NCBI RefSeq assembly: GCF_003967275.1
Contig: NZ_AP018721.1
Coordinates: forward strand, 1,426,001-1,490,000
DNA length: 64,000 nt
Source: Sulfuritortus calidifontis
GTDB lineage: Bacteria; Pseudomonadota; Gammaproteobacteria; Burkholderiales; Thiobacillaceae
Reading direction: 5' to 3'
Below the pieces are notes generated by a model, which saw only the letters and a program-made list of their open reading frames with translations, was not told the origin of the DNA and made no database searches. Positions 19,712 through 31,847 of the stretch are shown here, in pieces (the stretch's first letter is position 1; each line of letters begins with the position of its first letter). A program made the position numbers and the translations under genes.

Positions 19712-20455
19712 TTATTTCGTTCCGAGCTCGTCGGCCAGCTTCTGGGCCGCGGCGAAGTCGAGCGAGCCTTCGTAGATGGCGCGACCGGTGATCACGCCTT
19801 CTATGCCTTCACTCTCCACCGCGCAGAGATTGCGCACGTCGTCCAGATTGGTCACGCCGCCGCTGGCGATCACCGGGATATGCAGGGCCTGGGCCAGCTT
19901 CACCGTGGCCTCGATGTTGACGCCGGAGAGCATGCCGTCGCGGCCGATATCGGTATAGATCACGGCTTCCACGCCGTAATCCTGGAATTTCTGTGCCAGG
20001 TCGATCACGTCGTGATGGGTCACCTTGGACCAGCCATCGACCGCCACCTTGCCATCCTTGGCATCGAGACCGACGATGATATGGCCGGGGAAGGCGTTGC
20101 AGGCATCGTGCAAAAAGCCCGGCGTCTTTACCGCCGCGCTGCCGATGATGACGTAGGTGATGCCGTCGTCCAAGTAGCGCTCGATGGTTTCCAGATCCCG
20201 GATGCCGCCGCCGAGCTGGACCGGAATGTCGTCGCCGACCACGTCGGTAATGGCCTTGATCGCCGGCTCGTTCACCGGCTTGCCGGCGAAGGCGCCGTTG
20301 AGGTCGACCAGGTGCAGGCGACGGGCACCGCTGTCCAGCCATTTCTGGGCCATCGCCCCCGGCTCCGAGGAGAACACCGTGGCGCTGTCCATCTCGCCCT
20401 GCTTCAGGCGCACGCACTGACCGTCTTTGAGATCGATGGCAGGAATGATCAACAT
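19712..20455 (-). CDS. hisA: ProFAR isomerase (phosphoribosylformimino-AICAR ribotide isomerase)
   Basis: The start is the ATG at 20455 ([20 protein letters not shown]), giving 247 residues. It is a (beta/alpha)8 barrel related to HisF, with catalytic Asp residues in IPAIDLKDG and [15 protein letters not shown] and phosphate sites [13 protein letters not shown] and [11 protein letters not shown]. It performs the fourth step of histidine synthesis. Eleven bases separate it from hisH. Confidence 0.97.
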   Translation of the reverse strand: MLIIPAIDLKDGQCVRLKQGEMDSATVFSSEPGAMAQKWLDSGARRLHLVDLNGAFAGKPVNEPAIKAITDVVGDDIPVQLGGGIRDLETIERYLDDGITYVIIGSAAVKTPGFLHDACNAFPGHIIVGLDAKDGKVAVDGWSKVTHHDVIDLAQKFQDYGVEAVIYTDIGRDGMLSGVNIEATVKLAQALHIPVIASGGVTNLDDVRNLCAVESEGIEGVITGRAIYEGSLDFAAAQKLADELGTK

Positions 20456-20466
20456 TTCCGAAACCC

Positions 20467-21108
20467 CTACTTGCCTTCCCAAGTAATGAAATTGCCCAGC
20501 AGCCGCAGCCCGGCGGCCTGGCTCTTCTCCGGGTGAAACTGCACCGCGAACAGGTTGTCTTGCGCCACCGCGCAGGTGAAGGCGAAGGGATAATGGCTCA
20601 TCCCCGCCACCACATCCGGCGACGCCGGCTCGACATAATAACTGTGGACGAAATAGAACCGGGCACCGTCCTCGATGCCAGCCCACAGCGGGTGCTCCAT
20701 CATCCGGTACACATTGTTCCAGCCCATGTGCGGCACCTTGAGCCGCTTGCCCTGCGTGTCGTGCATGGCCTCGTCGGGAAAGCGCAGCACCCGGCCCGGC
20801 AACAGCCCAAGACAGGGGGTATCGCCCTCCTCGCTGTGTTCGAACAGAACCTGCAGGCCCATGCAGATGCCGAGGAAGGGCTTGGTCCGCGATGCCTCGA
20901 CGATCGCCCCGCGCAGGCCGCGCCGGTCGATCTCGGCCATGCAGTCGCGCGCCGCGCCCTGGCCGGGGAACACCACGCGGCCGGCCCGGGCGATCAGATC
21001 GGGATCATCGGTCACCACCACCTCGGCCTTGGGCGCCACATGCTCGATGGCCTTGGCCACCGAATGCAGATTGCCCATGCCGTAATCGATGACTGCGACG
21101 TCTGGCAC
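20467..21108 (-). CDS. hisH: Imidazole glycerol phosphate synthase, glutaminase subunit
   Basis: A 213-residue class I glutamine amidotransferase. The start is a GTG at 21108 ([20 protein letters not shown]) that overlaps the hisB stop (TAGTG). The catalytic cysteine is in [14 protein letters not shown] and the His-Glu pair in [12 protein letters not shown]. It supplies ammonia to HisF. The order hisB-hisH-hisA-hisF is the usual proteobacterial one. Confidence 0.96.
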   Translation of the reverse strand: MPDVAVIDYGMGNLHSVAKAIEHVAPKAEVVVTDDPDLIARAGRVVFPGQGAARDCMAEIDRRGLRGAIVEASRTKPFLGICMGLQVLFEHSEEGDTPCLGLLPGRVLRFPDEAMHDTQGKRLKVPHMGWNNVYRMMEHPLWAGIEDGARFYFVHSYYVEPASPDVVAGMSHYPFAFTCAVAQDNLFAVQFHPEKSQAAGLRLLGNFITWEGK

Positions 21109-21695
21109 TAGAGCGTCCCCTTGGTGCTGGGCACCATGTCGGCCATGCGCGGATCGAGCTCCAGGGCCATGCGCAGGGCGCGCCCCAGGGCCTTGAACAC
21201 CGTCTCCGCCTGATGGTGGGCGTTGATGCCGCGCAGGTTGTCGACATGCAGGGTCACCTGGGCATGATTGACGAAGCCCTGGAAGAACTCGCGGAACAGG
21301 TCGACATCGAACTCGCCGATGCGGGCGCGGCTGAAATCGACGTGATACTCCAGGCCGGGCCGGCCGGAGAAATCCACCACCACGCGCGAGAGCGCCTCGT
21401 CCAGCGGCACATAGGCATGGCCGTAACGGCGAATGCCTTTCTTGTCGCCGACCGCCTTGGCGAAGGCCTGGCCCAGGCTGATGCCGACATCCTCCACCGT
21501 GTGGTGGGCGTCGATGTGCAGGTCGCCCTTGGCCGCGATGTCGAGGTCGATCAGGCCGTGGCGGGCAATCTGGTCCAGCATGTGGTCGAGGAAGGGCACC
21601 CCGGTGGCCAGCCTGGCCTGACCGCTGCCATCCAGGTTCACCTTCACGGTGATCTGGGTCTCCAGGGTGTTGCGGCTGATTTCCGCCGTACGCAT
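21108..21695 (-). CDS. hisB: Imidazoleglycerol-phosphate dehydratase (monofunctional)
   Basis: The start is the ATG at 21695 ([20 protein letters not shown]), giving 195 residues. Only the dehydratase domain is present, without the N-terminal phosphatase fused in enterobacteria, so histidinol phosphatase must be encoded elsewhere. Metal-binding motifs are [24 protein letters not shown] and the C-terminal [19 protein letters not shown]. It performs the sixth step of histidine synthesis. It starts two bases after the hisC stop. Confidence 0.96.
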   Translation of the reverse strand: MRTAEISRNTLETQITVKVNLDGSGQARLATGVPFLDHMLDQIARHGLIDLDIAAKGDLHIDAHHTVEDVGISLGQAFAKAVGDKKGIRRYGHAYVPLDEALSRVVVDFSGRPGLEYHVDFSRARIGEFDVDLFREFFQGFVNHAQVTLHVDNLRGINAHHQAETVFKALGRALRMALELDPRMADMVPSTKGTL

Positions 21696-21697
21696 CG

Positions 21698-22786
21698 TCA
21701 AGATCCTCTCGCTTCCAATTCGGCTGTCAGCGCGGCGAGGAAGGCATCGTTCTCCTCCGGCGCGCCCACGGTTACACGCAAGCAATTGTCGAGCAGGGGG
21801 TGCGCGCCATGCAGATTCTTGATCAGCACCCCGCGGGCCTTGAGCCCAGTGAAGACTTTAACGGCATCGGCCACCCGCAGCAGCAGAAAGTTGGCTTGGC
21901 TGTCGAACACGGTCACCCCCGACTGTTGCATCAGGGCCGCATGCAAGCGGCCCCGCTCCGCCACGATCTCGGCCGCCTGTGCCTCCAGCACCGCCACCTG
22001 GCGCAGGGCGAACTCGGCCGCCACCTGGGTCAGCACGTTGACGTTGTAAGGCAGGCGCAGCTTGTCGAATTCCTGCAGCCAGGCCGGCTTGCCCACGAGA
22101 TAGCCCAGGCGCAGTCCGGCCAGGCCAAGCTTGGACACCGTGCGCATCAAGATCAGGTTGTCGTAGCGGTCCAGCGCTTCGAGAAAGCTCAGGCCGCCGG
22201 CGAAGGCGTGGTAGGCCTCATCCATCACCACCAGTCCGGGCGCGGCCTGGATGACGCGTTCCAGCGCGGCGCGGTCGAAGACGTTGCCGGTCGGGTTGTT
22301 CGGATAGGCGATGAAGACCAAGGCCGGCCGGTGCCGCGCGATCGCCGCCAGCAGCGCCGCCTCGTCCAGGGTGAAATCGGGCTTCAGCGGCACGCCGACG
22401 TAATCGAGCCCGGCGAACTGGGCGATCATCCGGTACATGACGAAGCTGGGTTCGACCGAGAGCACGGTGGCACCGGGCCTGGCCACGGCCATCGCCAGGA
22501 TCTGCAGGATCTCGTCCGAGCCGTTGCCGAGCAGGATGTCGAGGCCGTCGGGAATCGCGAAGGCCGCGCGCAGGGCGGCCTTGAGGCCTGGCGCGCGCGG
22601 GTCGGGGTAACGGTTGATCGCCGCCTCGGCCAGGAGGGCGCCCAACTCGCCGCGCAGTTCGGCCGGCAGCCGGTAGGGGTTCTCCATGGCGTCGAGTTTG
22701 ACCATGCCGGTCGCGTCGGCCACGTGATAGGCCGCCAGCGCGCGGATGTCGGCGCGGATGAGCTGTTCGGGATTGATGGGCGCCAT
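21698..22786 (-). CDS. hisC: Histidinol-phosphate aminotransferase
   Basis: The start is the ATG at 22786 ([20 protein letters not shown]), giving 362 residues. It is a PLP-dependent fold type I enzyme. The PLP lysine is in [19 protein letters not shown], the cofactor-binding AYPNNPTGN and VMDEAYHAF are present, and [12 protein letters not shown] is the typical HisC N-terminal segment. It transaminates imidazole acetol phosphate with glutamate. It is separated from hisD by 76 bases, the largest gap inside the his cluster, in which I see no clear terminator. Confidence 0.95.
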   Translation of the reverse strand: MAPINPEQLIRADIRALAAYHVADATGMVKLDAMENPYRLPAELRGELGALLAEAAINRYPDPRAPGLKAALRAAFAIPDGLDILLGNGSDEILQILAMAVARPGATVLSVEPSFVMYRMIAQFAGLDYVGVPLKPDFTLDEAALLAAIARHRPALVFIAYPNNPTGNVFDRAALERVIQAAPGLVVMDEAYHAFAGGLSFLEALDRYDNLILMRTVSKLGLAGLRLGYLVGKPAWLQEFDKLRLPYNVNVLTQVAAEFALRQVAVLEAQAAEIVAERGRLHAALMQQSGVTVFDSQANFLLLRVADAVKVFTGLKARGVLIKNLHGAHPLLDNCLRVTVGAPEENDAFLAALTAELEARGS

Positions 22787-22862
22787 ATCGCTGTTGTTCA
22801 GCCTGTGCGGATATCCTGCTTCGATGTTCGGGATGCCGAGCATCCCCTGCTCTATCGAAGGA

Positions 22863-24170
22863 TCAATGCTCCATACGGAATTCGGCCGAGCGCGCATGCG
22901 CCTGCAGGCCCTCGCCATAGGCCAGGGCCGCGGCGATCTCGCCCAGGGTTCTGGCCCCCTGGGCCGAGACGTGGATCAGGCTGGAGCGCTTCTGGAAGTC
23001 GTAGACCCCCAGCGGCGAAGAGAAGCGCGCCGTGCGCGAGGTCGGCAGCACATGGTTCGGCCCGGCGCAGTAGTCGCCCAGGGCCTCGCAGGTGTTGCGC
23101 CCCATGAAGATGGCGCCGGCGTGGCGAATCTTGGGCAGCAGGGCATCGGGATCGGCCACCGACAATTCCAGGTGCTCGGGTGCGATGTAGTTGGCGATCT
23201 CACAGGCCTGGTCCAGATCGCGGCACTGGATCAGGCCGCCACGCTTGCTGATCGAGGTGCGGATCACCTCCTGCCGGGGCAGGGTCGGCAACAGCTTGTC
23301 TACGCTGGCCTGCACCGCATCGAGGAAGGCGACATCGGGCGAAATCAAAATGGACTGGGCCAGCTCGTCGTGCTCGGCCTGGGAGAACAGGTCCATGGCG
23401 ATCCAGTCGGGATCGGTCTTGCCGTCGCAGATGACCAGGATCTCGGACGGCCCGGCGATCATGTCGATGCCGACGATGCCGAACACCCGGCGCTTGGCCT
23501 CGGCGACATAGGCATTGCCGGGGCCGACGATCTTGTCGACCTGGGGCACGATCTCGGTGCCGTAGGCCAGGGCGGCCACCGCCTGGGCACCGCCGATGGT
23601 GAACACCCGGTCGACCCCGGCCACGGCCGCCGCCGCCAGCACCAGGTCGTTCTGCACGCCGTCCGGCGTCGGCACCACCATGATCAGTTCCTTGACCCCC
23701 GCCACCTTGGCCGGGATCGCATTCATCAGCACCGAGGAGGGATAGGCCGCCTTGCCGCCGGGCACATAGAGGCCGACGCGATCCAGGGCGGTGACCTGCT
23801 GGCCGAGCACGGTGCCGTCGGCCTCGGTGTAGGTCCAGGACTGCTGAAGCTGCCTCTCGTGATAGCTGCGCACCCGCTCGGCCGCGGCCTTGAGCGCGGT
23901 CTCCAGGCGCAAGGGCAGCGACTTCAGGGCCTGCTGCAGACGTTCCTGCGACAACTCCAGGCCGGCCATGTCATTGGCCTGCACCCGGTCGAAGCGCCGG
24001 GTGTATTCGACCACGGCGGCATCGCCCCGCTTGCGTACGGCATCGAGGATCTCGGCCACGGCCTGGTGGATGGCGGCGTCGGTATCGGCGGAAAAACTCA
24101 GCAGATCGGCCAGCTGCTTCTGGAAACCGGCAGCGCTGGCATCGAGGCGGGTGATGGCGACGGAGGACAT
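22863..24170 (-). CDS. hisD: Histidinol dehydrogenase
   Basis: A 435-residue zinc enzyme that performs the last two oxidations of histidine synthesis with NAD+. Recognisable segments are [61 protein letters not shown] and, near the C terminus, [20 protein letters not shown]. It lies 32 bases downstream of hisG. Confidence 0.97.
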   Translation of the reverse strand: MSSVAITRLDASAAGFQKQLADLLSFSADTDAAIHQAVAEILDAVRKRGDAAVVEYTRRFDRVQANDMAGLELSQERLQQALKSLPLRLETALKAAAERVRSYHERQLQQSWTYTEADGTVLGQQVTALDRVGLYVPGGKAAYPSSVLMNAIPAKVAGVKELIMVVPTPDGVQNDLVLAAAAVAGVDRVFTIGGAQAVAALAYGTEIVPQVDKIVGPGNAYVAEAKRRVFGIVGIDMIAGPSEILVICDGKTDPDWIAMDLFSQAEHDELAQSILISPDVAFLDAVQASVDKLLPTLPRQEVIRTSISKRGGLIQCRDLDQACEIANYIAPEHLELSVADPDALLPKIRHAGAIFMGRNTCEALGDYCAGPNHVLPTSRTARFSSPLGVYDFQKRSSLIHVSAQGARTLGEIAAALAYGEGLQAHARSAEFRMEH

Positions 24171-24202
24171 GCTGTCAAAAGGGGGGCGCGCTTAAAGCCG
24201 CA

Positions 24203-26335
<2,133 letters not shown>

Positions 26336-26354
26336 AGGGATTGCTTGCGAGAAA

Positions 26355-27106
26355 TTAATGCCGGAGTTTATAGCCCGACCTCAGCATCTGCAAAGTCAGG
26401 CCCGACAGGATCAGGGTACAGCCCAGCACCACGGCCGCCGAGCGCCAGGGGTCGACATCGGCCACGCCGTGAAAACCGTAGCGGAAGCCGTCGATCATGT
26501 AGAACACCGGGTTGTAGTGCGACAGCGCCTGCCAGAAGGCCGGCAGCGAGTGGATGGAGTAGAACACGCCGGAGAGGAAGGTCAGCGGTACGATGACGAA
26601 GTTCTGCACCCCGGCCAGCTGGTCGAACTTTTCGGCCCAGATGCCGGCGATGATGCCGACGCAGGCGAAGACGGCGCTCGAAGCCAGGGCGAAGAACAGG
26701 GTCCAGAGCGGATGAGCCAGGTTCAGATCGGTGAACAGCAGACCGCTCAGGCCCACGCCCAGGCCAACCAGCAGGCCGCGCACCACGGCGGCCAGCAGAT
26801 AGGCCAGGAAGAACTCCAGATAGGACAAAGGCGCCAACAGGAAAAATACGATGTTGCCGCTGATCTTGGACTGGATCAGGCTGGACGAACTGTTGGCGAA
26901 AGCGTTCTGCAGGATCGCCATCATCACCAGACCGGGCACCAGGAAGGCGGTGTAGGCCACACCGGGATAGACCTCGACATGCGCCTCCAGCACATGGGAG
27001 AAGATCAGCAGATACAGCAAGGTGGTGAGGATCGGCGCCGCCACGGTCTGCATCAGCACCTTCCAGAAGCGCAGGACCTCCTTGCGGAACAGGGTGAAAA
27101 AGCCAG

Positions 27107-27110
<4 letters not shown>
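26355..27110 (-). CDS. ABC-2 type transporter permease (YadH-like)
   Basis: A 251-residue membrane protein with about six hydrophobic segments (for example LLYLLIFSHVLE, YTAFLVPGLVMMAILQNAFA and the late LTFLSGVFYSIHSLPAFWQ). The last carries the typical ABC-2 signature region. It overlaps its ATPase partner by four bases. Homologous YadG/YadH exporters have unknown substrates. The pair sits within the mla-ibaG-murA cluster, so a role in lipid or envelope export is plausible but only inferred. Confidence 0.88.
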
Positions 27111-28015
<905 letters not shown>

Positions 28016-28016
28016 T

Positions 28017-28292
28017 TCAGGCGTTCAGGAATTCGGCCACGCCATAGAGGGTGGCCAGGCTGACGAGGGTCGCGGGGATGTTGCGGAAAGTGATGGTGCG
28101 ACCTTGCGCCGCCGCCGCCCGCTTCCAGGACATGATCAGGCTCAAGGCCGCGGAATCGACATGCTCGACCCCGGACAAGTCGAAGCTGTTGCAGCCCTGA
28201 GCCAGGGCCTGCTCTCCCTCGGCCAGTAGGGCGCTGGCCGTGGCCAGGGTGAGCTGGCCTTCCGGGTAGGCGATCTGTGCTTCGACGCGCAT
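28017..28292 (-). CDS. mlaB: STAS-domain protein, MlaB
   Basis: A 91-residue STAS-domain protein. The conserved segment is FDLSGVEHVDSAALSLIMSW, containing the serine region of STAS folds. MlaB binds MlaF and regulates the MlaFEDB phospholipid transporter at the inner membrane. It lies five bases after mlaC, completing mlaFEDCB. Confidence 0.9.
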   Translation of the reverse strand: MRVEAQIAYPEGQLTLATASALLAEGEQALAQGCNSFDLSGVEHVDSAALSLIMSWKRAAAAQGRTITFRNIPATLVSLATLYGVAEFLNA

Positions 28293-28297
28293 GGATA

Positions 28298-28915
28298 TTA
28301 GCTGCCGCTGGAGGGGTTCTGGTTGCGCCGGACCAGGGACTGGATCAGGCCCTGGATGCCGTTCTTGCGCACCTCGCTGTTGAAGGAGTTGCGATAGGTG
28401 GTGACCAGGCTGACGTTGTCGACCATCACGTCATAGACCTTCCAGCCGTCAGCTTGCTTCTCCAGGCGATAGTCGATCACGACCGGCGCCGTGCCCGAAC
28501 GGCTCACCTCGGTGCTGACTAGCACGTCGGTCTCGCCCGGCTGCATCTTCAGCGGCTTGAACTCGATCTTGTAGTCGGCCACCGCGCTGATGGCGGCGGA
28601 ATAGGTACGCACCAGCAGGGCCTTGAATTCGCGGGTCAGCTGCTGCTGCTCATCCGGGCTGGCCTGGCGCCAGTTCTTGCCCACGGCCAGCTGGGTCATC
28701 TGGCGGAAGTCGAAATGCGGCAGGACCTTGGCTTCGACCAGGGCGTAGATCTTCTGCCGGTTGCCACTCTTGATGTCCTTGTCCTGCTTGACGATGCGGA
28801 CCACCTCGTTGGTGGTGTCCTTGACCAGGGCATCCGGGGCCACGGCATTGGCCGAGGCCAGGCCGGGCAGCAGAACGGCCGCCATCAGGATCAGAAAACG
28901 AAATACGTTGATCAT
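28298..28915 (-). CDS. mlaC: Phospholipid-binding periplasmic protein MlaC
   Basis: The start is the ATG at 28915 (MINVFRFLILMAAVLLPGLA), which gives a clear signal peptide cleaved near ASA-NAV and a total of 205 residues. Family segments are LVEAKVLPHFDFRQMTQLAV and EFKALLVRTYSAAIS, and the second half has VIDYRLEKQADGWKVYDVMV. It carries phospholipid between the outer-membrane MlaA complex and the inner-membrane MlaFEDB complex. mlaA itself is not in this window. Confidence 0.95.
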   Translation of the reverse strand: MINVFRFLILMAAVLLPGLASANAVAPDALVKDTTNEVVRIVKQDKDIKSGNRQKIYALVEAKVLPHFDFRQMTQLAVGKNWRQASPDEQQQLTREFKALLVRTYSAAISAVADYKIEFKPLKMQPGETDVLVSTEVSRSGTAPVVIDYRLEKQADGWKVYDVMVDNVSLVTTYRNSFNSEVRKNGIQGLIQSLVRRNQNPSSGS

Positions 28916-28934
28916 TGCTAATACTCTCCTGAAA

Positions 28935-29429
28935 TTACTTTGCGGCCGTGCCATCGCCGCCGCTGGCACCTTCGTCGGCCTTGTTGTAGAGGAACTGGCC
29001 GATCAGGTTTTCCAGGACCACGGCGCCCTGGGTGATCTTCAGACTTTCGCCGTCGGCCAGCATCTTGTCGTCGCCGCCGGCTTCCAGCGCGACATACTGT
29101 TCGCCCAGCAGGCCCGAGGTCATGATCGAAGCGCTGCTGTCCTTGGGGAACTGGTAGCGCTTGTCGATGTTGAGCTGCACCTCGGCTTCGTAGGTCTCAG
29201 AGTTGAAATGAATCTCCGCCACCCGGCCGACCACCACCCCCGCGCTCTTCACCGGGGCCCGCACCTTGAGGCCGCCGATGTTCTCGAACTCGGCCTTGAT
29301 GGTGTAGGTGGATCGGGCATCGAAGTTCCCCATGCTGCCCACCTTGAAGGCAAGGAACAGCAACGCACCGAGGCCGGCCGCGACGAATATACCCACCCAA
29401 AGGTCGAGCGTGGAACGCTTCATGGACAT
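28935..29429 (-). CDS. mlaD: MCE-domain lipid transport protein MlaD
   Basis: A 164-residue protein with one N-terminal membrane anchor (LWVGIFVAAGLGALLFLAFK) and one MCE domain (YTIKAEFENIGGLKVRAPVK, then GVVVGRV). It forms a hexameric ring in the MlaFEDB complex. Two ATGs are possible, at 29429 and 29423; the first has the better spacing to the GGGGAG upstream. Confidence 0.95.
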   Translation of the reverse strand: MSMKRSTLDLWVGIFVAAGLGALLFLAFKVGSMGNFDARSTYTIKAEFENIGGLKVRAPVKSAGVVVGRVAEIHFNSETYEAEVQLNIDKRYQFPKDSSASIMTSGLLGEQYVALEAGGDDKMLADGESLKITQGAVVLENLIGQFLYNKADEGASGGDGTAAK

Positions 29430-29436
29430 AATTTAC

Positions 29437-30231
29437 TTACTCCCCCCGGAACATGAACGAGGTCAGGACGAAATCCAGCGCCAAAATGGTCAGGCTGGAG
29501 GTTACCACGGTCCGCGTCGTGGCGCGGGAGACGCCTTCCGCCGTGGGTGGGGCGTCATAGCCTTCGAACAGGGCGATCAGCGTCACCGCCACGCCGAACA
29601 CCGCGCTCTTGATCACGCCGTTGAGGATGTCCTCGCGGAAATCGACCGCGGCCTGCATCTGCGACCAGAAGGCGCCCTCGTCGACCCCGAGCAGCACCAC
29701 ACCGACCAGGTAGCCGCCGAACACGCCCATGGCCGAGAACATCGCGGCCAGAAGCGGCATGGAGATCACCGCGCCCCAGAAACGGGGGGCGACCACGCGG
29801 GCGATCGGGTCCAGCGCCATCATCTCCAGGGCCGAGAGCTGCTCGGTCGCCTTCATCAGGCCGATCTCGGCGGTGATGGCCGAGCCGGCGCGACTGGCGA
29901 ACAACAGGGCCGCCACCACCGGGCCGAGTTCGCGCACCAGGGAGAGCGCCACCAGCACCCCGAGCGCCTCTTCCGAACCATAGGTCTGCAAGGTCTCGTA
30001 GCCCTGCAGGCCGAGCACCATGCCGACGAACAGGCCGGAGACCAGGATGATGATCAGCGACAGCACGCCAGCGTTGAAGACCTCCTTGATCACCAGATGG
30101 AAGCGGCGGAAGCTGGTGCCGGAATACATCAAGGTCAGCGCCAGGAAGCGGCTGGCCATGCCCAAGCGCCAGATGCTGTTGATCACCCGGGCGCCTATGC
30201 GCCGCAGGATATGGACGAGGCCTTCAATCAT
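29437..30231 (-). CDS. mlaE: Phospholipid ABC transporter permease MlaE
   Basis: A 264-residue permease of the MlaE/YrbE family with about five to six membrane segments. Recognisable parts are GLFVGMVLGLQGYETLQTYG, LVRELGPVVAALLFASRAGS and AEIGLMKATEQLSALEMM. It forms the membrane core of the Mla complex. It overlaps mlaF by four bases. Confidence 0.95.
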   Translation of the reverse strand: MIEGLVHILRRIGARVINSIWRLGMASRFLALTLMYSGTSFRRFHLVIKEVFNAGVLSLIIILVSGLFVGMVLGLQGYETLQTYGSEEALGVLVALSLVRELGPVVAALLFASRAGSAITAEIGLMKATEQLSALEMMALDPIARVVAPRFWGAVISMPLLAAMFSAMGVFGGYLVGVVLLGVDEGAFWSQMQAAVDFREDILNGVIKSAVFGVAVTLIALFEGYDAPPTAEGVSRATTRTVVTSSLTILALDFVLTSFMFRGE

Positions 30232-31028
30232 TGCGCGAACCCCAGATCAGCAAGATAAGTCGATGAAGGGTAGTGGAACGGCACCGGGCCATCCATTTCA
30301 CCGTGGACGAACTGGTGGACGAAGGGCAGCGTCGAGGCCCTCAGCTCGGCCGGCGTGCCTTCGGCCTCGACCACGCCCTCGGAGATGAAATAGACGTAAT
30401 CGACGATCTTGAGCGACTCCTGGATATCGTGGGTGACCACGATGGAGGTCATGCCCAGGGTGTCGGTCAGCCGGCGGATCAGGTTGCCGATCACGCCCAG
30501 CGAGATCGGGTCCAGGCCGGCGAAGGGCTCGTCGTACATCACCAGCATGGGATCGAGCGCGATCGCCCGGGCCAGGGCCACCCGGCGGGCCATGCCGCCG
30601 GACAGCTCGGCCGGCATCAGGTGCTGGCCGCCGCGCAGACCGACGGCGTTGAGCTTCATCAGCGTCAGGTCGCGGATCATGGATTCCGGCAGGTCCGTGT
30701 GCTCGCGCAGGGGGAAGGCGACGTTGTCGTAGACCGACAGGTCGGTGAACAGGGCGCCGAACTGGAACAGCATGCCCATGCGCCGGCGCAGGTCGTGCAA
30801 ATGGTGAAAATCGAGCTCGCCGACCGACTGCCCGCCCACCAGCACCTTGCCCTGGGTCGGCTTGAGCTGGCCGCCGATCAGGCGCATGAGGGTGGTCTTG
30901 CCGCAACCCGAGTTGCCCATGATGGCGACCACCTGGCCGCGATGGGCCTCCAGATTGATGCCCTTGAGCACCATGCGGCCACCATAGGTGAAAGAAAGGT
31001 CCTTGACCTGAACGAGCTTATCCGACAC
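30228..31028 (-). CDS. mlaF: Phospholipid ABC transporter ATP-binding protein MlaF
   Basis: A 266-residue ATPase. Walker A is IMGNSGCGKTTLMRLIGG, the signature is PAELSGGMARRVALARAI, Walker B is LVMYDEPFAGLDPI and the switch histidine is in IVVTHDIQESL. It drives phospholipid transport for outer-membrane asymmetry. It is the first gene of the long mla-his-tat run and has a good promoter directly upstream. Confidence 0.96.
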   Translation of the reverse strand: MSDKLVQVKDLSFTYGGRMVLKGINLEAHRGQVVAIMGNSGCGKTTLMRLIGGQLKPTQGKVLVGGQSVGELDFHHLHDLRRRMGMLFQFGALFTDLSVYDNVAFPLREHTDLPESMIRDLTLMKLNAVGLRGGQHLMPAELSGGMARRVALARAIALDPMLVMYDEPFAGLDPISLGVIGNLIRRLTDTLGMTSIVVTHDIQESLKIVDYVYFISEGVVEAEGTPAELRASTLPFVHQFVHGEMDGPVPFHYPSSTYLADLGFAQ

Positions 31029-31051
31029 GAACTGTCCTTGTTTTGCCGCGA

Positions 31052-31080
31052 ATTTTAAGCAATTTCAGGCATTTCCTCAA
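31052..31080 (-). promoter_or_regulatory. Sigma-70 promoter of the mla operon
   Basis: On the minus strand -35 is TTGAGG (31080-31075) and -10 is TAAAAT (31057-31052), with a 17-base spacer. This predicts a start near 31045, about 17 bases before the mlaF ATG. The -35 box directly touches the end of the palindromic element at 31081. Confidence 0.75.
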
Positions 31081-31222
31081 TTAGAGCCTATTTCAGTAGT
31101 CAGTAGGGAGCGCACCCCGCGCCGCTTGTCGATGGAACGACCATCGACTGCGCATCGCGCCTTGCATCCATCCATTCCTGGCCTCAACGCGGGGCATGCT
31201 TCCTACTGAAATAGGCTCTTAA
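31081..31222. repeat. Palindromic repeat element 1 (MITE-like) with 17-bp terminal inverted repeats
   Basis: The ends AGAGCCTATTTCAGTAG (31083-31099) and CTACTGAAATAGGCTCT (31203-31219) are perfect 17-bp inverted repeats enclosing about 100 bases without a gene. The outer bases are TTA and TTAA. The inner part has further partial complementarity (CACCCCGCG against CGCGGGG). The size and ends resemble a miniature inverted-repeat element. Confidence 0.75.
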
Positions 31223-31370
31223 CAGGCGGTTGAAAAACTACTGCGGTGGGCCATCTGCGGCGTTGCGCGGTGCTCGCTCCCTCGCCTATCTATTTGATAT
31301 GTCTCGGTCGCTGCGCTCCGTGCGCCTTGCATCTGGCCATCCTCGCTACGTTTTTCAACGGCCTGTTAAA
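31219..31370. repeat. Palindromic repeat element 2, directly abutting element 1
   Basis: The ends TTAACAGGCGGTTGAAAAAC (from 31219) and GTTTTTCAACGGCCTGTTAA (to 31369) are inverted repeats of 19-20 bases with one mismatch. The interior carries the words GGCCATCTGCGGCGTTGCGC and GCATCTGGCCATCCTCGC, in the style of a dispersed repeat I recall from several beta- and gammaproteobacterial genomes. It shares its TTAA edge with element 1, and its other TTAA supplies the stop codon of the DUF72-like gene. Confidence 0.75.
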
Positions 31371-31824
31371 GCCCCATCAGATCGAGCATCGTCCGCACCT
31401 CCGCCAGGCGGGCCAGCTCGGCGTCGCGGCTGACCAGATACACCGGCGCCTGGCCCCACTGGTTGCGCAGCCGCTCGGCCAGGGCACGCAAGTCCGTGGC
31501 CGCATCGAACCAGAGCAGCCGGGCATCCTGCATGGAATCGACCAGCACCGCCCGGCCGCCGAAGGCCTCGACCGCTGCGGCATTTCTCCCACTGGATTCG
31601 GACGTTTCCAGGACGAAGCGAAAATCCTCCTGCGTCTCTTGGGCCCATTGTGCCCAGATTTCGGGGGCCAAGTCCGCCCAGGCGGCGCGTTCCAGATAAA
31701 CGCAGCGGTATTGGGTGTTGTAGAAGGCCAACTGCCATTCCGCTGGCATTTCTTCCGGATAGAACTCGCCCGCCCACGCAGCGTGGCTCCAACCGGCGGC
31801 GCCCAGATAGACCGCGTAGCTCAT
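31366..31824 (-). CDS. Short DUF72 (YecE)-like protein
   Basis: A 152-residue protein that begins like DUF72 proteins: YLGAAGWSHAAWAGEFYPEE, then AFYNTQYRCVYLERAAW. The usual family length is about 240-300 residues, so this is either a compact member or one cut short. The stop TAA lies in the terminal TTAA of palindromic element 2, which would fit truncation by insertion. The function of DUF72 proteins is unknown. It lies 23 bases downstream of cysS on the same strand. Confidence 0.7.
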   Translation of the reverse strand: MSYAVYLGAAGWSHAAWAGEFYPEEMPAEWQLAFYNTQYRCVYLERAAWADLAPEIWAQWAQETQEDFRFVLETSESSGRNAAAVEAFGGRAVLVDSMQDARLLWFDAATDLRALAERLRNQWGQAPVYLVSRDAELARLAEVRTMLDLMGL

Positions 31825-31847
31825 GGGGTCAATCGCTCAGGGATTGT

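Noticed and set aside
21698-22918. Longer HisC starting at 22918
   Set aside because: Homology starts at the ATG at 22786; the upstream residues lie in the hisD-hisC gap and are not conserved.
31081-31370. A CRISPR array or IS element with transposase
   Set aside because: Only two inverted-repeat elements of about 140-150 bases, without spacers or coding capacity.
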